A stretch of DNA of 64,000 nucleotides from JANYGA01 sp031420415 (GTDB taxonomy: Bacteria; Vulcanimicrobiota; Vulcanimicrobiia; Vulcanimicrobiales; Vulcanimicrobiaceae), in NCBI GenBank assembly GCA_031420415.1, contig JANOMT010000012.1:124001-188000 (forward strand). The letters are read 5' to 3'. Both the position numbers and the translations under genes were made by a program. This document shows, piece after piece, positions 28,035 to 37,088 of the stretch (the first letter of the stretch is position 1; each line of letters opens with the position of its first letter). The notes under the pieces are model-generated. The model saw nothing but the letters and a program-made list of their open reading frames with translations, made no database searches and was not told where the DNA came from.

Positions 28035-29579
28035 CTATCGCGACGGAGAGACCTGACGGAAAGAGCTATCCAGCGCGATCGGTACCGAAAGAAGCGCGAG
28101 GAGGGCCGAAACGAGCATCACCGTTCGAAAACCATCACCGTATGCGACGGCGATCGCGTCGCTTACGATGCGCCGATCGCTCGCACTCGCGATGCCGCTT
28201 GGAACGCGACCCGCAACGATCGTCGCGCGTTCGCGCGCGAGCGTCGCCAACGTTGCGGCCGACATGTGCGTGCGTGCGAGGCGCCGATCGAACGTCGCGG
28301 AAAACGTCGCCGCAAGCACGATCCCGAGAGCGGCGATCGCAATGAGCCCAGCCATACGCGAGACCGCATTATTGATACCCGACGCGATGCCCGCGTGCGC
28401 GGGTTCCAGCGCGTCCATAACCGTCGTCGTCAGCGGCGCAACCAAGGCCGCGAGTCCGAATCCGAGCACGATCGCTGCCGGAAAAAACGTCGTCCAATAC
28501 GACCCGCCATGACTCGCGCGGGCGAAGAGCACGAAACCGCAGGCGACGATCGACGCACCCGCTGCGAGCGGTATACGTGCGCCGATGCGCGCGACGAGTG
28601 TGCCGGACATAGGTGAAAAAATGCCGAGAATGACGATCATCGGTATGAGCGCGGCACCCGCAAACGACGGCGAATAGTGTTGCACGTTGATGAGATCGAA
28701 CGGCACGAAAAAGAGACTTCCGCCGAGCGCCGCGTAGAGGAGCAGCGTGTAGGCATTCGCGAGAGCGAATCGGCGTACGCGAAAGAATACCGGCGGAATC
28801 ATCGGGTGGGATTCGCGCATTTCAAGAACGACGAAGCCCGCGAGTGTAAAAATGCCGATGACGATCGCAGCGAGTGATGGCGCTGTGAGGACGCCGCCCC
28901 CAAGCGCGATGAGTCCGTAGACGAGCGCGCCGAGACCGAGAGTCGCGAGCGTTGCGCCCCAGACGTCGACGCGACGCGATGCCGAGTCGGCGCGCGATTC
29001 ATCGACGCGCAGAACGAGAATCGCGAGCACGAGCGCGGCGAGTGGGATATTGATAATAAATACCCAGCGCCACGAACCGAGCTGCGCGAGCGTTCCTCCG
29101 AGCACGGGGCCGAAGGCCGCGGAGATCGCGGATGCACCCGACCACGTTCCGATTGCGCGGCCACGGGCTTCGCCCGAAAAATTCGCGCTGATGAGCGCGA
29201 GGCTGCCTGGGGTCGCGAGCGCGCCACCGAGGCCCTGTAGCAAGCGACCCGCGACGAGCCACGCGATCGACGGCGCGAGCGCACAGACGATCGATGCGAT
29301 CGCGAAAATTGCGATGCCGGTGCCGTAGATTCGTTTACGACCGTAGAGATCGCCGAGCGAGCCACCGATGAGAATGAGCGCCGAGAGGAAGAGCGCATAA
29401 CTCTCGACGACCCATTGTCCGGCGGCCGCGCTCGCGTGCAGGTCGTGCTGCAAGATCGGGAGCGCGACGTTGACGGCGGTGCCGTCGATAAAACTCATAC
29501 TCGAACCGATAACGGCCGCGACGAGCGCCCACGTAGCACGCGTGGGCCTACTCAGATCTCCCACTCGTACGGGTTCCAA
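28035..29579 (-). CDS. MFS drug/solute exporter, DHA2 (14-helix, EmrB/QacA-like) family
   Basis: 514-residue transporter with about 14 hydrophobic segments. The N-terminal half has the DHA2 opening GSSMSFIDGTAVNVALPIL, the loop-2 motif GGSLGDLYGRKRIYGTG, and motif C AFGPVLGGTLAQLGSWRWVFIIN. It probably exports drugs or hydrophobic compounds with protons. The annotated start is TTG at 29579, overlapping the upstream lipoprotein gene by 28 nt; a GTG at 29564 is an alternative. It forms a likely operon with the zinc dehydrogenase and the binding protein. Confidence 0.88.
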   Translation of the reverse strand: MEPVRVGDLSRPTRATWALVAAVIGSSMSFIDGTAVNVALPILQHDLHASAAAGQWVVESYALFLSALILIGGSLGDLYGRKRIYGTGIAIFAIASIVCALAPSIAWLVAGRLLQGLGGALATPGSLALISANFSGEARGRAIGTWSGASAISAAFGPVLGGTLAQLGSWRWVFIINIPLAALVLAILVLRVDESRADSASRRVDVWGATLATLGLGALVYGLIALGGGVLTAPSLAAIVIGIFTLAGFVVLEMRESHPMIPPVFFRVRRFALANAYTLLLYAALGGSLFFVPFDLINVQHYSPSFAGAALIPMIVILGIFSPMSGTLVARIGARIPLAAGASIVACGFVLFARASHGGSYWTTFFPAAIVLGFGLAALVAPLTTTVMDALEPAHAGIASGINNAVSRMAGLIAIAALGIVLAATFSATFDRRLARTHMSAATLATLARERATIVAGRVPSGIASASDRRIVSDAIAVAYGDGFRTVMLVSALLALLSVPIALDSSFRQVSPSR

Positions 29580-31192
29580 AAACTCGTGACCGCATGTGCG
29601 ACCCGGTACTGTCTGAGGTCGCTGTTCTGCACGGAGATGCGGCTTGCGAAATAGAGCGGAATCATCGGCACGTCGCGCGCGAGAACGCGTTGGATCGTTC
29701 GATAGGCCGCCGTTCGCTTCGCCCGATCGTTTTCCACGAGCGCAACACGTTCGGCTGCATCGAGCCCGGCGTCACAGAAGCGGTAGACGTTTTGGCCCGC
29801 GGGTGGGAACTGATCGCACATGAAGAGCACCGAGTCGTCGGGATCGGTACCGTTGATCCAGGAATAGAAGGCGACGTCGAATTTCGAATTTTGAACGATA
29901 CCGCCGGCACCCGCCGACGCGAAGAAGAGCGACGTCGGATAGCTCTTGACGACCGCATCGATTCCGACGTCGTGCCAGTCGCGTTGCACGAGAATGTCGA
30001 CCGCGTTCCCGGTTGCCGATCCCGACGACCCCGCGACGACGAGCGAGAGGCTTCGTCCATCTTTTCGGCGGACGCCGTCGTCACCGAGCTTCCATCCCGC
30101 AGCATCGAGGAGAGCGCGAGCGCGCGCGGGATCGTACGAGTGTCGCGCGACGTCGGCTGCATAGGCCCACGAGAGTGCGGGTTGATCGGAGATCGCGGGC
30201 GAGTCGACGCCGTGCGTGACGTCGGCGATGATCCGTTTCGTATCGAGCGCGTACCAGAGCGCGCGCCGAACGCGCGCGTCGGTAAGATTTGGCGCTGAAA
30301 CGTTGAGTGCGAGTTGAGCGTATTCGGTAAACGGTGTCAGGACCACGCGATAGCCGGCAAGCCGCGTGAACTGGACGTAGTTCCGCTGAGTTCCGTGATA
30401 CTCCAGATCGACTTCGTGCGATTGCAACTGCGTGACGATCGTGTTTTCGTCGGGTACGGGGGAGTACCAGATCTCTTTGAGTTTCGGCGGCCCACGCCAA
30501 TAGTGCGGGTTCGCGCGAAAGACGATCTTCGACCCGCGCGCCCACTTTTGCACGACGAAGGGGCCCGTACCGACCGGCATACTATTGTATGCGACCCGGT
30601 TGATGTCGGGATACGCGGCGAGAAGATGTGCGGGCAAGACCGGATACGGATTTCCCGACGGTGCGAAAAATGTTGCGGTGAACGGCGCGTACACCGTTTT
30701 GAGATGGACGGCGATCGTCGACGTATCGCGTTTTTCGATCGAAGCGATATCGTCGTACCCGACGGTGCTGCCGACGTTGTTTCTCTTGTTCATGATCGCG
30801 TGCCACGTGAAGATCACGTCGTCGGCACCGAACGACTTTCCATCTTGCCACAACACACCTCGACGCAAATGGTAGACGATCGTCTTCCCATCGCGACTGA
30901 TGCCGCCATTAGCGAGCGTCGGCATCGCAGTCGCGAGTTCGGGCACGAATTCGTTGCGATCGCTGTAATTGAAAAAATACCCGGCCCATAAAAATGCGAG
31001 ATCGTAATCGATTTGCTGGTTACCGACGACGGGATTGAGCGTATCGGGTTCCGAGAGATCGGCGATACGCAACAATCCGTGATGCGTCCAGGCGTTGCCC
31101 GTCCGCGCGCCCGTACCGGTCGCGATCGACGGGACGTGAGAACATCCGGTCGCGGCAATCGCGACGACGAGCGCGAGGACGAACGCGCGCAC
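29552..31192 (-). CDS. Peptide-type (family 5) ABC substrate-binding lipoprotein (paralogue)
   Basis: 546-residue solute-binding protein with a lipoprotein signal (MRAFVLALVVAIAATGCSH; Cys17 lipidated). Family-5 markers are EPDTLNPVVGNQQ, YHLRRGVLWQDGKSFGADDVIF, NSMPVGTGPF and DARVRRALWYALDTKRI. It is clearly related over its length to the protein at 25265-26929 (for example both have TDPDDS/VDPDDS followed by a Cys-containing segment). The GTG start overlaps the upstream dehydrogenase stop by 1 nt (TAGTG), and its 3' end overlaps the MFS gene. No permease genes are present. Confidence 0.9.
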   Translation of the reverse strand: MRAFVLALVVAIAATGCSHVPSIATGTGARTGNAWTHHGLLRIADLSEPDTLNPVVGNQQIDYDLAFLWAGYFFNYSDRNEFVPELATAMPTLANGGISRDGKTIVYHLRRGVLWQDGKSFGADDVIFTWHAIMNKRNNVGSTVGYDDIASIEKRDTSTIAVHLKTVYAPFTATFFAPSGNPYPVLPAHLLAAYPDINRVAYNSMPVGTGPFVVQKWARGSKIVFRANPHYWRGPPKLKEIWYSPVPDENTIVTQLQSHEVDLEYHGTQRNYVQFTRLAGYRVVLTPFTEYAQLALNVSAPNLTDARVRRALWYALDTKRIIADVTHGVDSPAISDQPALSWAYAADVARHSYDPARARALLDAAGWKLGDDGVRRKDGRSLSLVVAGSSGSATGNAVDILVQRDWHDVGIDAVVKSYPTSLFFASAGAGGIVQNSKFDVAFYSWINGTDPDDSVLFMCDQFPPAGQNVYRFCDAGLDAAERVALVENDRAKRTAAYRTIQRVLARDVPMIPLYFASRISVQNSDLRQYRVAHAVTSFWNPYEWEI

Positions 31193-32235
31193 TAGAGCTT
31201 GACGAGAACTTTGATTGCGGAGCGATCGTCCATTGCGGCGTAACCCGCGGGAACGTCGTCGAGCGTGACCGATTTATCGAACACGGGAGATGCGTCGAGC
31301 TTCCCTGCGAGCACGTCGGCCATCAGGTCGGGAATGTACGCACGCACCGGCGCGACGCCACCGCGCAACGCGATGTTCTCACCGAACATCCGCGAGAGAT
31401 TGAGACCCTTGCTCGAGCCGTACGGGACGCCGACATAGCCGATCGTTCCGCCGGGACGCGCCATGCCGCTCGCCATCGCCATGGAGCTTTCATTGCCGAC
31501 GCACTCGAGCACGGCTTCGGGGCCGCCCTTGGTCATCTCGAGCGCTTTTGCGATGCCATCTTTATCGCGCTCTTTCACGAAATCCGTCGCACCGAAAAGC
31601 TTGGCAATATCGAGACGCGCTTGATGACGGCCGAACGCGATGATGCGCTCCGCACCGAGTCGTTTCGCCGCGAGGATCGCGCAGAGCCCGACCGCACCAT
31701 CGCCGATCACCGCAACTGTCATACCCTTGGTCACGCCTGCGGAGATCGCGGCATGATGCCCCGTACCGAGAACGTCGGTGAGGGGAAGCAACGCGGTGAG
31801 CAGCTTTTCGTCGTTTGCCGCGCTCTCGGGAATCTTAACGAGCGTTCCGTCGGCTTGCGGTGCCCGAACGGCTTCGCCCTGACCGCCGTCGTGTTCGGCA
31901 CCGCCCCAATAATCGCCATTGACGCACGACGTCTGGACGTTTTTTATGCAAAACTCACACGTGCCATCCGAATAGGCAAAGGGCGCGAGAACCCGATCGC
32001 CCTTTTTAACCGTCTTGACCGCCGAGCCGACCTCTTCCACGATGCCCATCCACTCGTGGCCCGTGCGCCAGCCCGGCTTCCACGCCTTCGCTTCGCCGCG
32101 ATAAAACCAGAGGTCGGATCCGCAGACGCACGCGTGCGTTATGCGAACGATCGCATCGGTGGGCTCGATGATTTTGGGATCGGGAACGGTCTCGACGCGG
32201 ACGTCGCCCGCCGCGTAATATACGGTTGCTTTCAT
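31192..32235 (-). CDS. Zinc-dependent alcohol dehydrogenase (MDR family)
   Basis: 347 residues from the ATG at 32235, giving MKATVYYAAGDVRVETVPDP; the longer frame upstream is not coding-like. Catalytic zinc ligands are in CVCGSDLWFYRG and GHEWMGIVEE, the structural zinc site is in GTCEFCIKNVQTSC (with fewer cysteines than the classical four), and the Rossmann motif is VIGDGAVGLCAI. Such enzymes oxidise alcohols or polyols with NAD(P). Its stop is coupled to the peptide-binding lipoprotein gene. Substrate not known. Confidence 0.9.
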   Translation of the reverse strand: MKATVYYAAGDVRVETVPDPKIIEPTDAIVRITHACVCGSDLWFYRGEAKAWKPGWRTGHEWMGIVEEVGSAVKTVKKGDRVLAPFAYSDGTCEFCIKNVQTSCVNGDYWGGAEHDGGQGEAVRAPQADGTLVKIPESAANDEKLLTALLPLTDVLGTGHHAAISAGVTKGMTVAVIGDGAVGLCAILAAKRLGAERIIAFGRHQARLDIAKLFGATDFVKERDKDGIAKALEMTKGGPEAVLECVGNESSMAMASGMARPGGTIGYVGVPYGSSKGLNLSRMFGENIALRGGVAPVRAYIPDLMADVLAGKLDASPVFDKSVTLDDVPAGYAAMDDRSAIKVLVKL

Positions 32236-32275
32236 GCAACCATCTACTGTGATCGCGCGCCAGAAGCCTCGGTTC

Positions 32276-32428
32276 CTACGGGTCCATTTTGAGGTCGTGT
32301 GCGACCTCTTCTTTTTCTGCGGGCGTGATCTGACGTTCTTCGGTGAGGTCGTCTTCCATCGCATCGTCCCCGGCGGCGTGACCCTCCTGTTGCGAACGAG
32401 AAGTGGGTAGGCGGTCGTGATCGTTCAT
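32276..32428 (-). CDS. Small acidic hypothetical protein (50 aa)
   Basis: Fifty codons from ATG (32428) to TAG (32276), reading MNDHDRLPTSRSQQEGHAAG..., ending EEVAHDLKMDP. The protein is hydrophilic and strongly acidic (many D/E), without membrane helix or signal. Codon use resembles neighbouring genes. It lies 40 bp upstream of the alcohol dehydrogenase in the same direction. Not recognised; a short stress-type or regulatory protein is possible. Confidence 0.5.
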   Translation of the reverse strand: MNDHDRLPTSRSQQEGHAAGDDAMEDDLTEERQITPAEKEEVAHDLKMDP

Positions 32429-32490
32429 CTGCGCAAGCTTACCCGCTATGACGCGGTTTCACCGCATGCCATCGAGGAGACAAATGAACG

Positions 32491-32661
32491 ATGCAGCTGA
32501 AAAAAACGGAACCACCCGTCGCTCTCTACGCGGGTATCGTGGGCGCTCTCGCACTCGCGGCAATCGTTCTCGCGACCATCTTCGGGCAAGCGCGCCAAAA
32601 TGAGACGCCTGCAGCTCACACGACGGCCCATCCCAGCGCGAACACGTCGACGCGTTTGTAA
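32491..32661 (+). CDS. Small single-pass membrane protein (56 aa)
   Basis: Starts MQLKKTEPPVALYAG and contains one strong membrane helix, about residues 10-31 (VALYAGIVGALALAAIVLAT), followed by a Thr/Ala-rich hydrophilic tail. A GAGGAG site lies 12-15 nt upstream, nearer to an out-of-frame ATG at 32484, so the start has some doubt, but this frame alone gives a protein-like sequence. Not recognised. It precedes another small membrane protein, GlsB-like. Confidence 0.55.
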   Translation: MQLKKTEPPVALYAGIVGALALAAIVLATIFGQARQNETPAAHTTAHPSANTSTRL

Positions 32662-32805
32662 GTAGCGAACCGTCCAACGTTTTTTCGGGACCGGGCGAGA
32701 GGTTAGATCGGATCTCTTTCTGGGCATGCTACCGAGCAAGCGTCGTCACGGTGCGAATCTACGACACGCATTTTACCTCTTAACGGTTTGATTGGATAGC
32801 ATCTC

Positions 32806-33069
32806 ATGACAATTCTCGGCTGGATCATCGTCGGTCTCATCGCAGGCGCGCTTGCCAAAATGGTCGTTCCCGGCGAGGGTCCGGGCGGCGTCATCGGAGA
32901 CATCGTCGTCGGCATCGTGGGAGCATTTCTCGGCGGCTGGGTCTTTAATTTCTTCGGACATACGGGCTTTAGTGGGTTCAACATCTCTTCAATCATCGTC
33001 GCATTCGTAGGCGCCGTCATTCTGTTGTTTATCCTTCGCGCGCTGACGGGTCGACGCGGAGCGGTCTAA
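32806..33069 (+). CDS. GlsB/YeaQ/YmgE family stress-response membrane protein
   Basis: 87-residue protein with three membrane helices: GWIIVGLIAGALAK, GDIVVGIVGAFLGGWVF, and IIVAFVGAVILLFIL. The glycine-rich pattern LIAGALAKMVVPGEGPGG...G is diagnostic of this family (transglycosylase-associated protein by old name). Members are induced by stress, but their molecular role is unknown. It is followed by a clear terminator. Confidence 0.92.
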   Translation: MTILGWIIVGLIAGALAKMVVPGEGPGGVIGDIVVGIVGAFLGGWVFNFFGHTGFSGFNISSIIVAFVGAVILLFILRALTGRRGAV

Positions 33070-33086
33070 CCGAGACACACGCGTCG

Positions 33087-33121
33087 AGTGGCTCCCGGCA
33101 CCGGGAGTCGCTTTTTTTTTC
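33087..33121 (+). terminator. Rho-independent terminator after the GlsB-like gene
   Basis: AGTGGCTCCC pairs with GGGAGTCGCT (two G-U pairs) around GGCACC, followed by nine T residues, 17 nt after the stop codon. Confidence 0.9.
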
Positions 33122-33196
33122 CTCTCGCGTCCATCGTTATGGAATTCATCGCGCTGGGAACGATCGTTTTGCCACCTATTTCGAATTGGAGACCAC

Positions 33197-33403
33197 ATGT
33201 CCGATCCGTCGCGTAAGAATGTCGACCTCGATGATCCAGCCGAACTCACGACGCAGGCCGACGACGTACCCGCGCTCTCACATCGTGAAGCGGAAGTCGC
33301 CGGCATCGTTCCAGGCATGATCGTCTACGGCGATTCCTCGCTCGATCCCAACGCCGACGATCGCCGAGACCTCAATCACGCCGAACCCGGCGAACACATA
33401 TAA
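33197..33403 (+). CDS. Small hydrophilic hypothetical protein (68 aa)
   Basis: MSDPSRKNVDLDDPAELTTQ..., 68 residues, acidic, with no signal or membrane segment. A good ribosome site (TTGGAG) stands 6 nt before the ATG, and it follows a terminator, so it probably has its own promoter. The segment VPGMIVYGDSSLDPNADDRRD may be disordered. Not recognised. It converges on the alpha/beta hydrolase gene with 12 bp between. Confidence 0.65.
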   Translation: MSDPSRKNVDLDDPAELTTQADDVPALSHREAEVAGIVPGMIVYGDSSLDPNADDRRDLNHAEPGEHI

Positions 33404-33415
33404 GGCGGGCCTTCC

Positions 33416-34303
33416 TTACCGCTCGATTTCCGCGAGGACTCGTGGATACATGAGATCGATCCGCGCGAGCGAGTTCGTCGGATCGATGAGATCGTGATTT
33501 GCCGGAAGATCGGTCCACACGATCGTGCGCGTCGATCCGGCACGAAAACGCTCGAGCCGTTCGGCAAAAATACGCACGAGCGCGTTATCGATCGCAGGCT
33601 CGCGCGCATTGAGACAGACGACCGTCTCGCCGCTCGAAGCACCGCTGCATCCGCGCGCGACCGCATCGAGTCCAATGTGCAGCATCGCGGCAAGCGCGCG
33701 CGTCGCAAAACGTGGATAGGCGTACGGCGGGATCTGGCCGCCGTCGCCCCGTGGATCCCACGGCACGAAAATGTTGGGTATCGTCGCGAGTACGGTTGCG
33801 GCAAGACGATCGGCAGGTTCCGGAAACCCGCGCAACCCGAAGAATGGCACGAGCGCAACGTTGCGCGCGATATCGTCACGATGGAATGTCAACCACGAGC
33901 CGATCGCCGAGCCGATTGAAAGACCACAGACCACGATGCGATCGCCCAACCCCGCCGCGATGTCGATCGCTTCGTTCGCCGTGGCGAGAACGTCCGCGGG
34001 TGCGATTTTTGCGAGTGCCAGTCCGCGCCGGTCGCGCGCGCCGTGACCGGGTAAGCGCGGAATCACGACCGCCGATCCGCGTGCTGCGAGCAACTCGGCG
34101 AAGGGAACCCATTGCTGTGGACAATTCGTAAGTCCGTGGAGTAACACGACCGCGAGCGGCGCTCGCGCGTCGCCCGCGAATAATCGCGATCGCCCCGTTT
34201 CGGCGATCGAGGCGTCGTCGCGTGCGGCGAGCGCGGCGAATCGCTCGCGCGCTCCCGCGAGATCGCGTTCGGGGCGCGCGGGCGGAACCTTAGCGATCGA
34301 CAA
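33416..34303 (-). CDS. Alpha/beta hydrolase
   Basis: About 295 residues from a TTG at 34303 that overlaps the end of the upstream hydrolase gene by 14 nt; the longer upstream frame only shadows that gene. The oxyanion-hole region is VVLLHGLTNCPQQW, the nucleophile elbow is GLSIGS, and the catalytic His is in PANHDLID. RLPGHG is typical of carboxylesterase/lipase-like hydrolases. It is a diverged tandem copy of the upstream gene. Substrate unknown; the neighbouring carotenoid genes are on the other strand. Confidence 0.8.
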   Translation of the reverse strand: MSIAKVPPARPERDLAGARERFAALAARDDASIAETGRSRLFAGDARAPLAVVLLHGLTNCPQQWVPFAELLAARGSAVVIPRLPGHGARDRRGLALAKIAPADVLATANEAIDIAAGLGDRIVVCGLSIGSAIGSWLTFHRDDIARNVALVPFFGLRGFPEPADRLAATVLATIPNIFVPWDPRGDGGQIPPYAYPRFATRALAAMLHIGLDAVARGCSGASSGETVVCLNAREPAIDNALVRIFAERLERFRAGSTRTIVWTDLPANHDLIDPTNSLARIDLMYPRVLAEIER

Positions 34304-35120
34304 GGCGCACGAGCGTTGGATAGACCCGATCCGTGAGTGCGGAGCTGCGTTCGGGTTCGATGATATCGTGCGAGGGCGGTAAGCCGTGCAATTGGTGCAA
34401 CACGATCCCATCCGTGCGATGCGCTTGCCAGCGTCGCGCGAGATCGCGCGCCGCCCCGTTACTCACGGTCGATTCGCTCGCATTGAGAACGATCTGTACG
34501 TCGCGCGCGGCGGGGCCGCCAACGCGTGCCGATGCGAGCACCTCGCCCGCAAGTCGCGCTGCCTGCGCGACGGCATGCGTCGCGAAGCGAGGGTAGCCGT
34601 GCGCGGGCATCATCCGCTCTCGCACGAGCGGGTTCCACCACCAAAATTGGTTCGGCATCGCGAGCGTCGCACGGGCGGCGCGCGCCGTGAGGGCGTGCGG
34701 AATCCAAGCGACGCCGAGGAAGGGCGCGATGCACGTCGCGCGTTCGATTGCGAGATGTTGCCCGATCCATGCCGCGAGGAGCCCACCGACGGAAAATCCG
34801 ACGACGACGATTGCGTCACCGAGTGTGCGCGCCGTCTCGACGGTCGCAAGTGCGAAGTCGCGCAATTCATCGGCGGTCAGCCCTTCGAGTTCGGTCGTCA
34901 ACCGATCGGAGAGACCGTGACGCGGTAAGCGAGGAATGAAGACGTTGGACCCGCGCGCGAAGAGCGTATCGCCGAACGCGACGAATTGGCGCGGGCTTGC
35001 CGTGAGGCCATGTAGCAAGACGAACGCGCGCGGCGTCGGGTATCCGTGGGTCAAAAGGATCGAATCGTGAGATACGAAATCCGGAGGGCTCGTGATTTCC
35101 ACTTTCGATGTGTTCGCCAT
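34290..35120 (-). CDS. Alpha/beta hydrolase (tandem paralogue)
   Basis: 276 residues. The oxyanion-hole segment is FVLLHGLTASPRQFVAFG, the elbow is GFSVGG, and the catalytic His is in PPSHDIIEPE; RLPRHGLSDR matches RLPGHGARDR of its neighbour, showing a gene duplication. It resembles carboxylesterase/lysophospholipase-type enzymes. Its proposed ATG lies 28 bp inside the divergent glycosyltransferase frame, so one of the two starts is probably further in. Confidence 0.8.
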   Translation of the reverse strand: MANTSKVEITSPPDFVSHDSILLTHGYPTPRAFVLLHGLTASPRQFVAFGDTLFARGSNVFIPRLPRHGLSDRLTTELEGLTADELRDFALATVETARTLGDAIVVVGFSVGGLLAAWIGQHLAIERATCIAPFLGVAWIPHALTARAARATLAMPNQFWWWNPLVRERMMPAHGYPRFATHAVAQAARLAGEVLASARVGGPAARDVQIVLNASESTVSNGAARDLARRWQAHRTDGIVLHQLHGLPPSHDIIEPERSSALTDRVYPTLVRLVDR

Positions 35121-36249
35121 CGTGCAAGGATTGCTTGGCGCGCGAACCTATGGCCGCATGGTCGCAACGCGCGGCGGGTGCGCGGTCGCCGCGACCGATA
35201 CGATCGCTCCCGGGACCGGCACGGTCGCGGCGATCGTACCCGTCCTCAATGAAAGCGAACGCCTTGGCCCCTGCCTCGAGGGCCTGCTGGCCGCGCCGAG
35301 TTCGCTCACGCAGATCGTCGTCGTCGACGGCGGGTCGACCGACGGGACGCAAGCCCTCGTTCGCGGGTATGCCGCACGCGATACCCGCTTTATCCTCGTC
35401 GATGCGAGCCCCGTGCCGAGCGACTGGAACGGGAAAGCCTGGAATCTCGCGTGCGGCCTCGCCGCAAGCGATCCCGATGCCACCTGGATCCTTACGATCG
35501 ATGCCGACGTTCGGCCACGGCCGACGCTCGTCGCATCGCTCCTGGGCCACGCCGCAGCGAACGCCCTCGATGCCTTTAGTGCGGCGCCGCTGCTCGAGCT
35601 CTCGGGTGCGCTCGAAGCCATCGTCCACCCGGCATTTCTCGCGACGCTCGTCTATCGCTACGGCTTACCCGGCGCGATCGCTCGCGACGCACGCGACGTT
35701 CAGGCGAACGGCCAATGTTTTCTCGCGCGCCGCGAGTTACTCGTGCGCACCGATGCGTTTACCGCCGCTCGCGATTCGCGCTGTGACGACGTAACGATCG
35801 CGCGGCATCTCGTGCGCGCGGGCGCGCGGCTCGGATTTTATGAAGGCTCGGCGCTTTCGTCGGTGCGCATGTATTCGAGCGCGAGCGACGCCTGGCGGAA
35901 TTGGCCGCGGTCATTGCCGTTGCGCGACGCCTCGACGACCTCAGCCGCACTCGTCGATGATCTCGCGACGATCCTGCTCGTGCAAGCTCTCCCACTCGTG
36001 CTCGTCCTCATCTCGCTCGCATGCGGAATCGACCGCGATTCGCTCTTTTTCCGGATCAATCTCGGACTCGCTCTCGGGCGACTCGGCGTCCTTGCCGGAA
36101 CACGCCGCGCATATGGGAACGTCAGACCGACGTACTGGCTTGCAGCGCTTGCCGATCTGCCGTGCGCGATCCGCCTCATCCAAGCTACCTACGCTCGAAC
36201 CCACACCTGGCGCGGCCGAACGCTCGTCTCCGAAGGAACCCACCCGTGA
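35092..36249 (+). CDS. Family 2 glycosyltransferase, probably carotenoid glycosyltransferase (CruG-like)
   Basis: 385 residues from a GTG at 35092 (ATG at 35158 is an alternative). The GT-A domain has VAAIVPVLNESERLG, VVVDGGSTDGTQALV, a DxD-type ILTIDADVRP, and acceptor-site region CDDVTIARHLVRAG. The C-terminus has several hydrophobic helices (LVLVLISLACGI), so it is membrane-bound. Its stop overlaps the start of cruF by 4 nt. In cyanobacteria CruF and the glycosyltransferase CruG act together on carotenoids, so I infer transfer of a sugar to a hydroxylated carotenoid. Confidence 0.78.
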   Translation: MISTFDVFAIVQGLLGARTYGRMVATRGGCAVAATDTIAPGTGTVAAIVPVLNESERLGPCLEGLLAAPSSLTQIVVVDGGSTDGTQALVRGYAARDTRFILVDASPVPSDWNGKAWNLACGLAASDPDATWILTIDADVRPRPTLVASLLGHAAANALDAFSAAPLLELSGALEAIVHPAFLATLVYRYGLPGAIARDARDVQANGQCFLARRELLVRTDAFTAARDSRCDDVTIARHLVRAGARLGFYEGSALSSVRMYSSASDAWRNWPRSLPLRDASTTSAALVDDLATILLVQALPLVLVLISLACGIDRDSLFFRINLGLALGRLGVLAGTRRAYGNVRPTYWLAALADLPCAIRLIQATYARTHTWRGRTLVSEGTHP

Positions 36250-37088
36250 TACGTGTCGCCATTGGATTTCTCGTCCTCCACGCGTGCGCGCTCGCACTCG
36301 GGATGTTCGGGCTGCTTTCCGCCGTTCCGAACGTCGCGCAATTCGCGGGCAATCCGTATGCGATCGCGTTCTACTCGTGGGCCATTCAAAATGTTGGAAC
36401 GGTCGATATTCTCACGGGTGCCTTCGCGATGATCGCCTTCGGCATCGCGAGCGTCGGCACGCGGCGAACCGTCCTCTTCTTCCTCGCCGCCGTCCTGATC
36501 TCAGCAACAGCGGAACTCACGGGAACGAAGACGGGATTTCCCTTTGGTGGTTATGAGTATACGGGCTTTCTCGGCTGGCAACTCGCCGGTCGCGTGCCCT
36601 ACACGGTGCCGCTCTCGTGGTTCTACATGGGCTTCGCGTCGTTCTTACTCGCATCCAAAATCATTCAGCAGACGAACATCAAAAACGAATCGCTTTGGTC
36701 CGTCGTACTCGGCGCGTGGTTGCTGATGGCTTGGGATCTCGTGCTCGATCCCGCCATGGCGAGCGACAAGATGACGGTCATGCACTTCTGGATTTGGAAA
36801 GAGCACGGCGCCTATTTCGGTATGCCACTGCGTAATCTCGCAGGGTGGCTCGGAACGGGTCTCGCCTTTATCGCCGCGGGTCGCATTATATGGATGCGCT
36901 CGTTCGACGCACGAGCCATGGTCGCATGGTTCCCCTTCGCCGTTTACGCGGTCAACGTCGTGTGGGCGATGGCGTTGAGCCTCTCCGTCGGCTTGTGGCC
37001 GACGGCGATCGCCGCGATGTTCTTGAGCCTTCTCCCCGCAGCGATCGCGCTTCGCAAACCGACCCGGAGCGCACTCCTCCCCGCGTGA
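36246..37088 (+). CDS. cruF: CruF family carotenoid 1',2'-hydratase
   Basis: 280 residues from a GTG at 36246, coupled (GTGA) to the glycosyltransferase. A polytopic membrane protein with about seven helices. Family hallmarks are all present: GTKTGFPFGGYEYTGFLG, GRVPYTVPLSWFYMGF, MAWDLVLDPAMAS and FWIWKEHGAYFGMPLRNLAGW. CruF adds water across the terminal double bond of gamma-carotene or similar, giving a 1'-hydroxyl that can then be glycosylated. No phytoene synthase or desaturase genes are in the window, so precursors must come from elsewhere. Confidence 0.88.
   Translation: MIRVAIGFLVLHACALALGMFGLLSAVPNVAQFAGNPYAIAFYSWAIQNVGTVDILTGAFAMIAFGIASVGTRRTVLFFLAAVLISATAELTGTKTGFPFGGYEYTGFLGWQLAGRVPYTVPLSWFYMGFASFLLASKIIQQTNIKNESLWSVVLGAWLLMAWDLVLDPAMASDKMTVMHFWIWKEHGAYFGMPLRNLAGWLGTGLAFIAAGRIIWMRSFDARAMVAWFPFAVYAVNVVWAMALSLSVGLWPTAIAAMFLSLLPAAIALRKPTRSALLPA

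Noticed and set aside
34304..34411. Upstream extension of the first alpha/beta hydrolase
   Set aside because: The extra 36 codons lie inside the neighbouring hydrolase gene in another frame; the TTG at 34303 is a better start.
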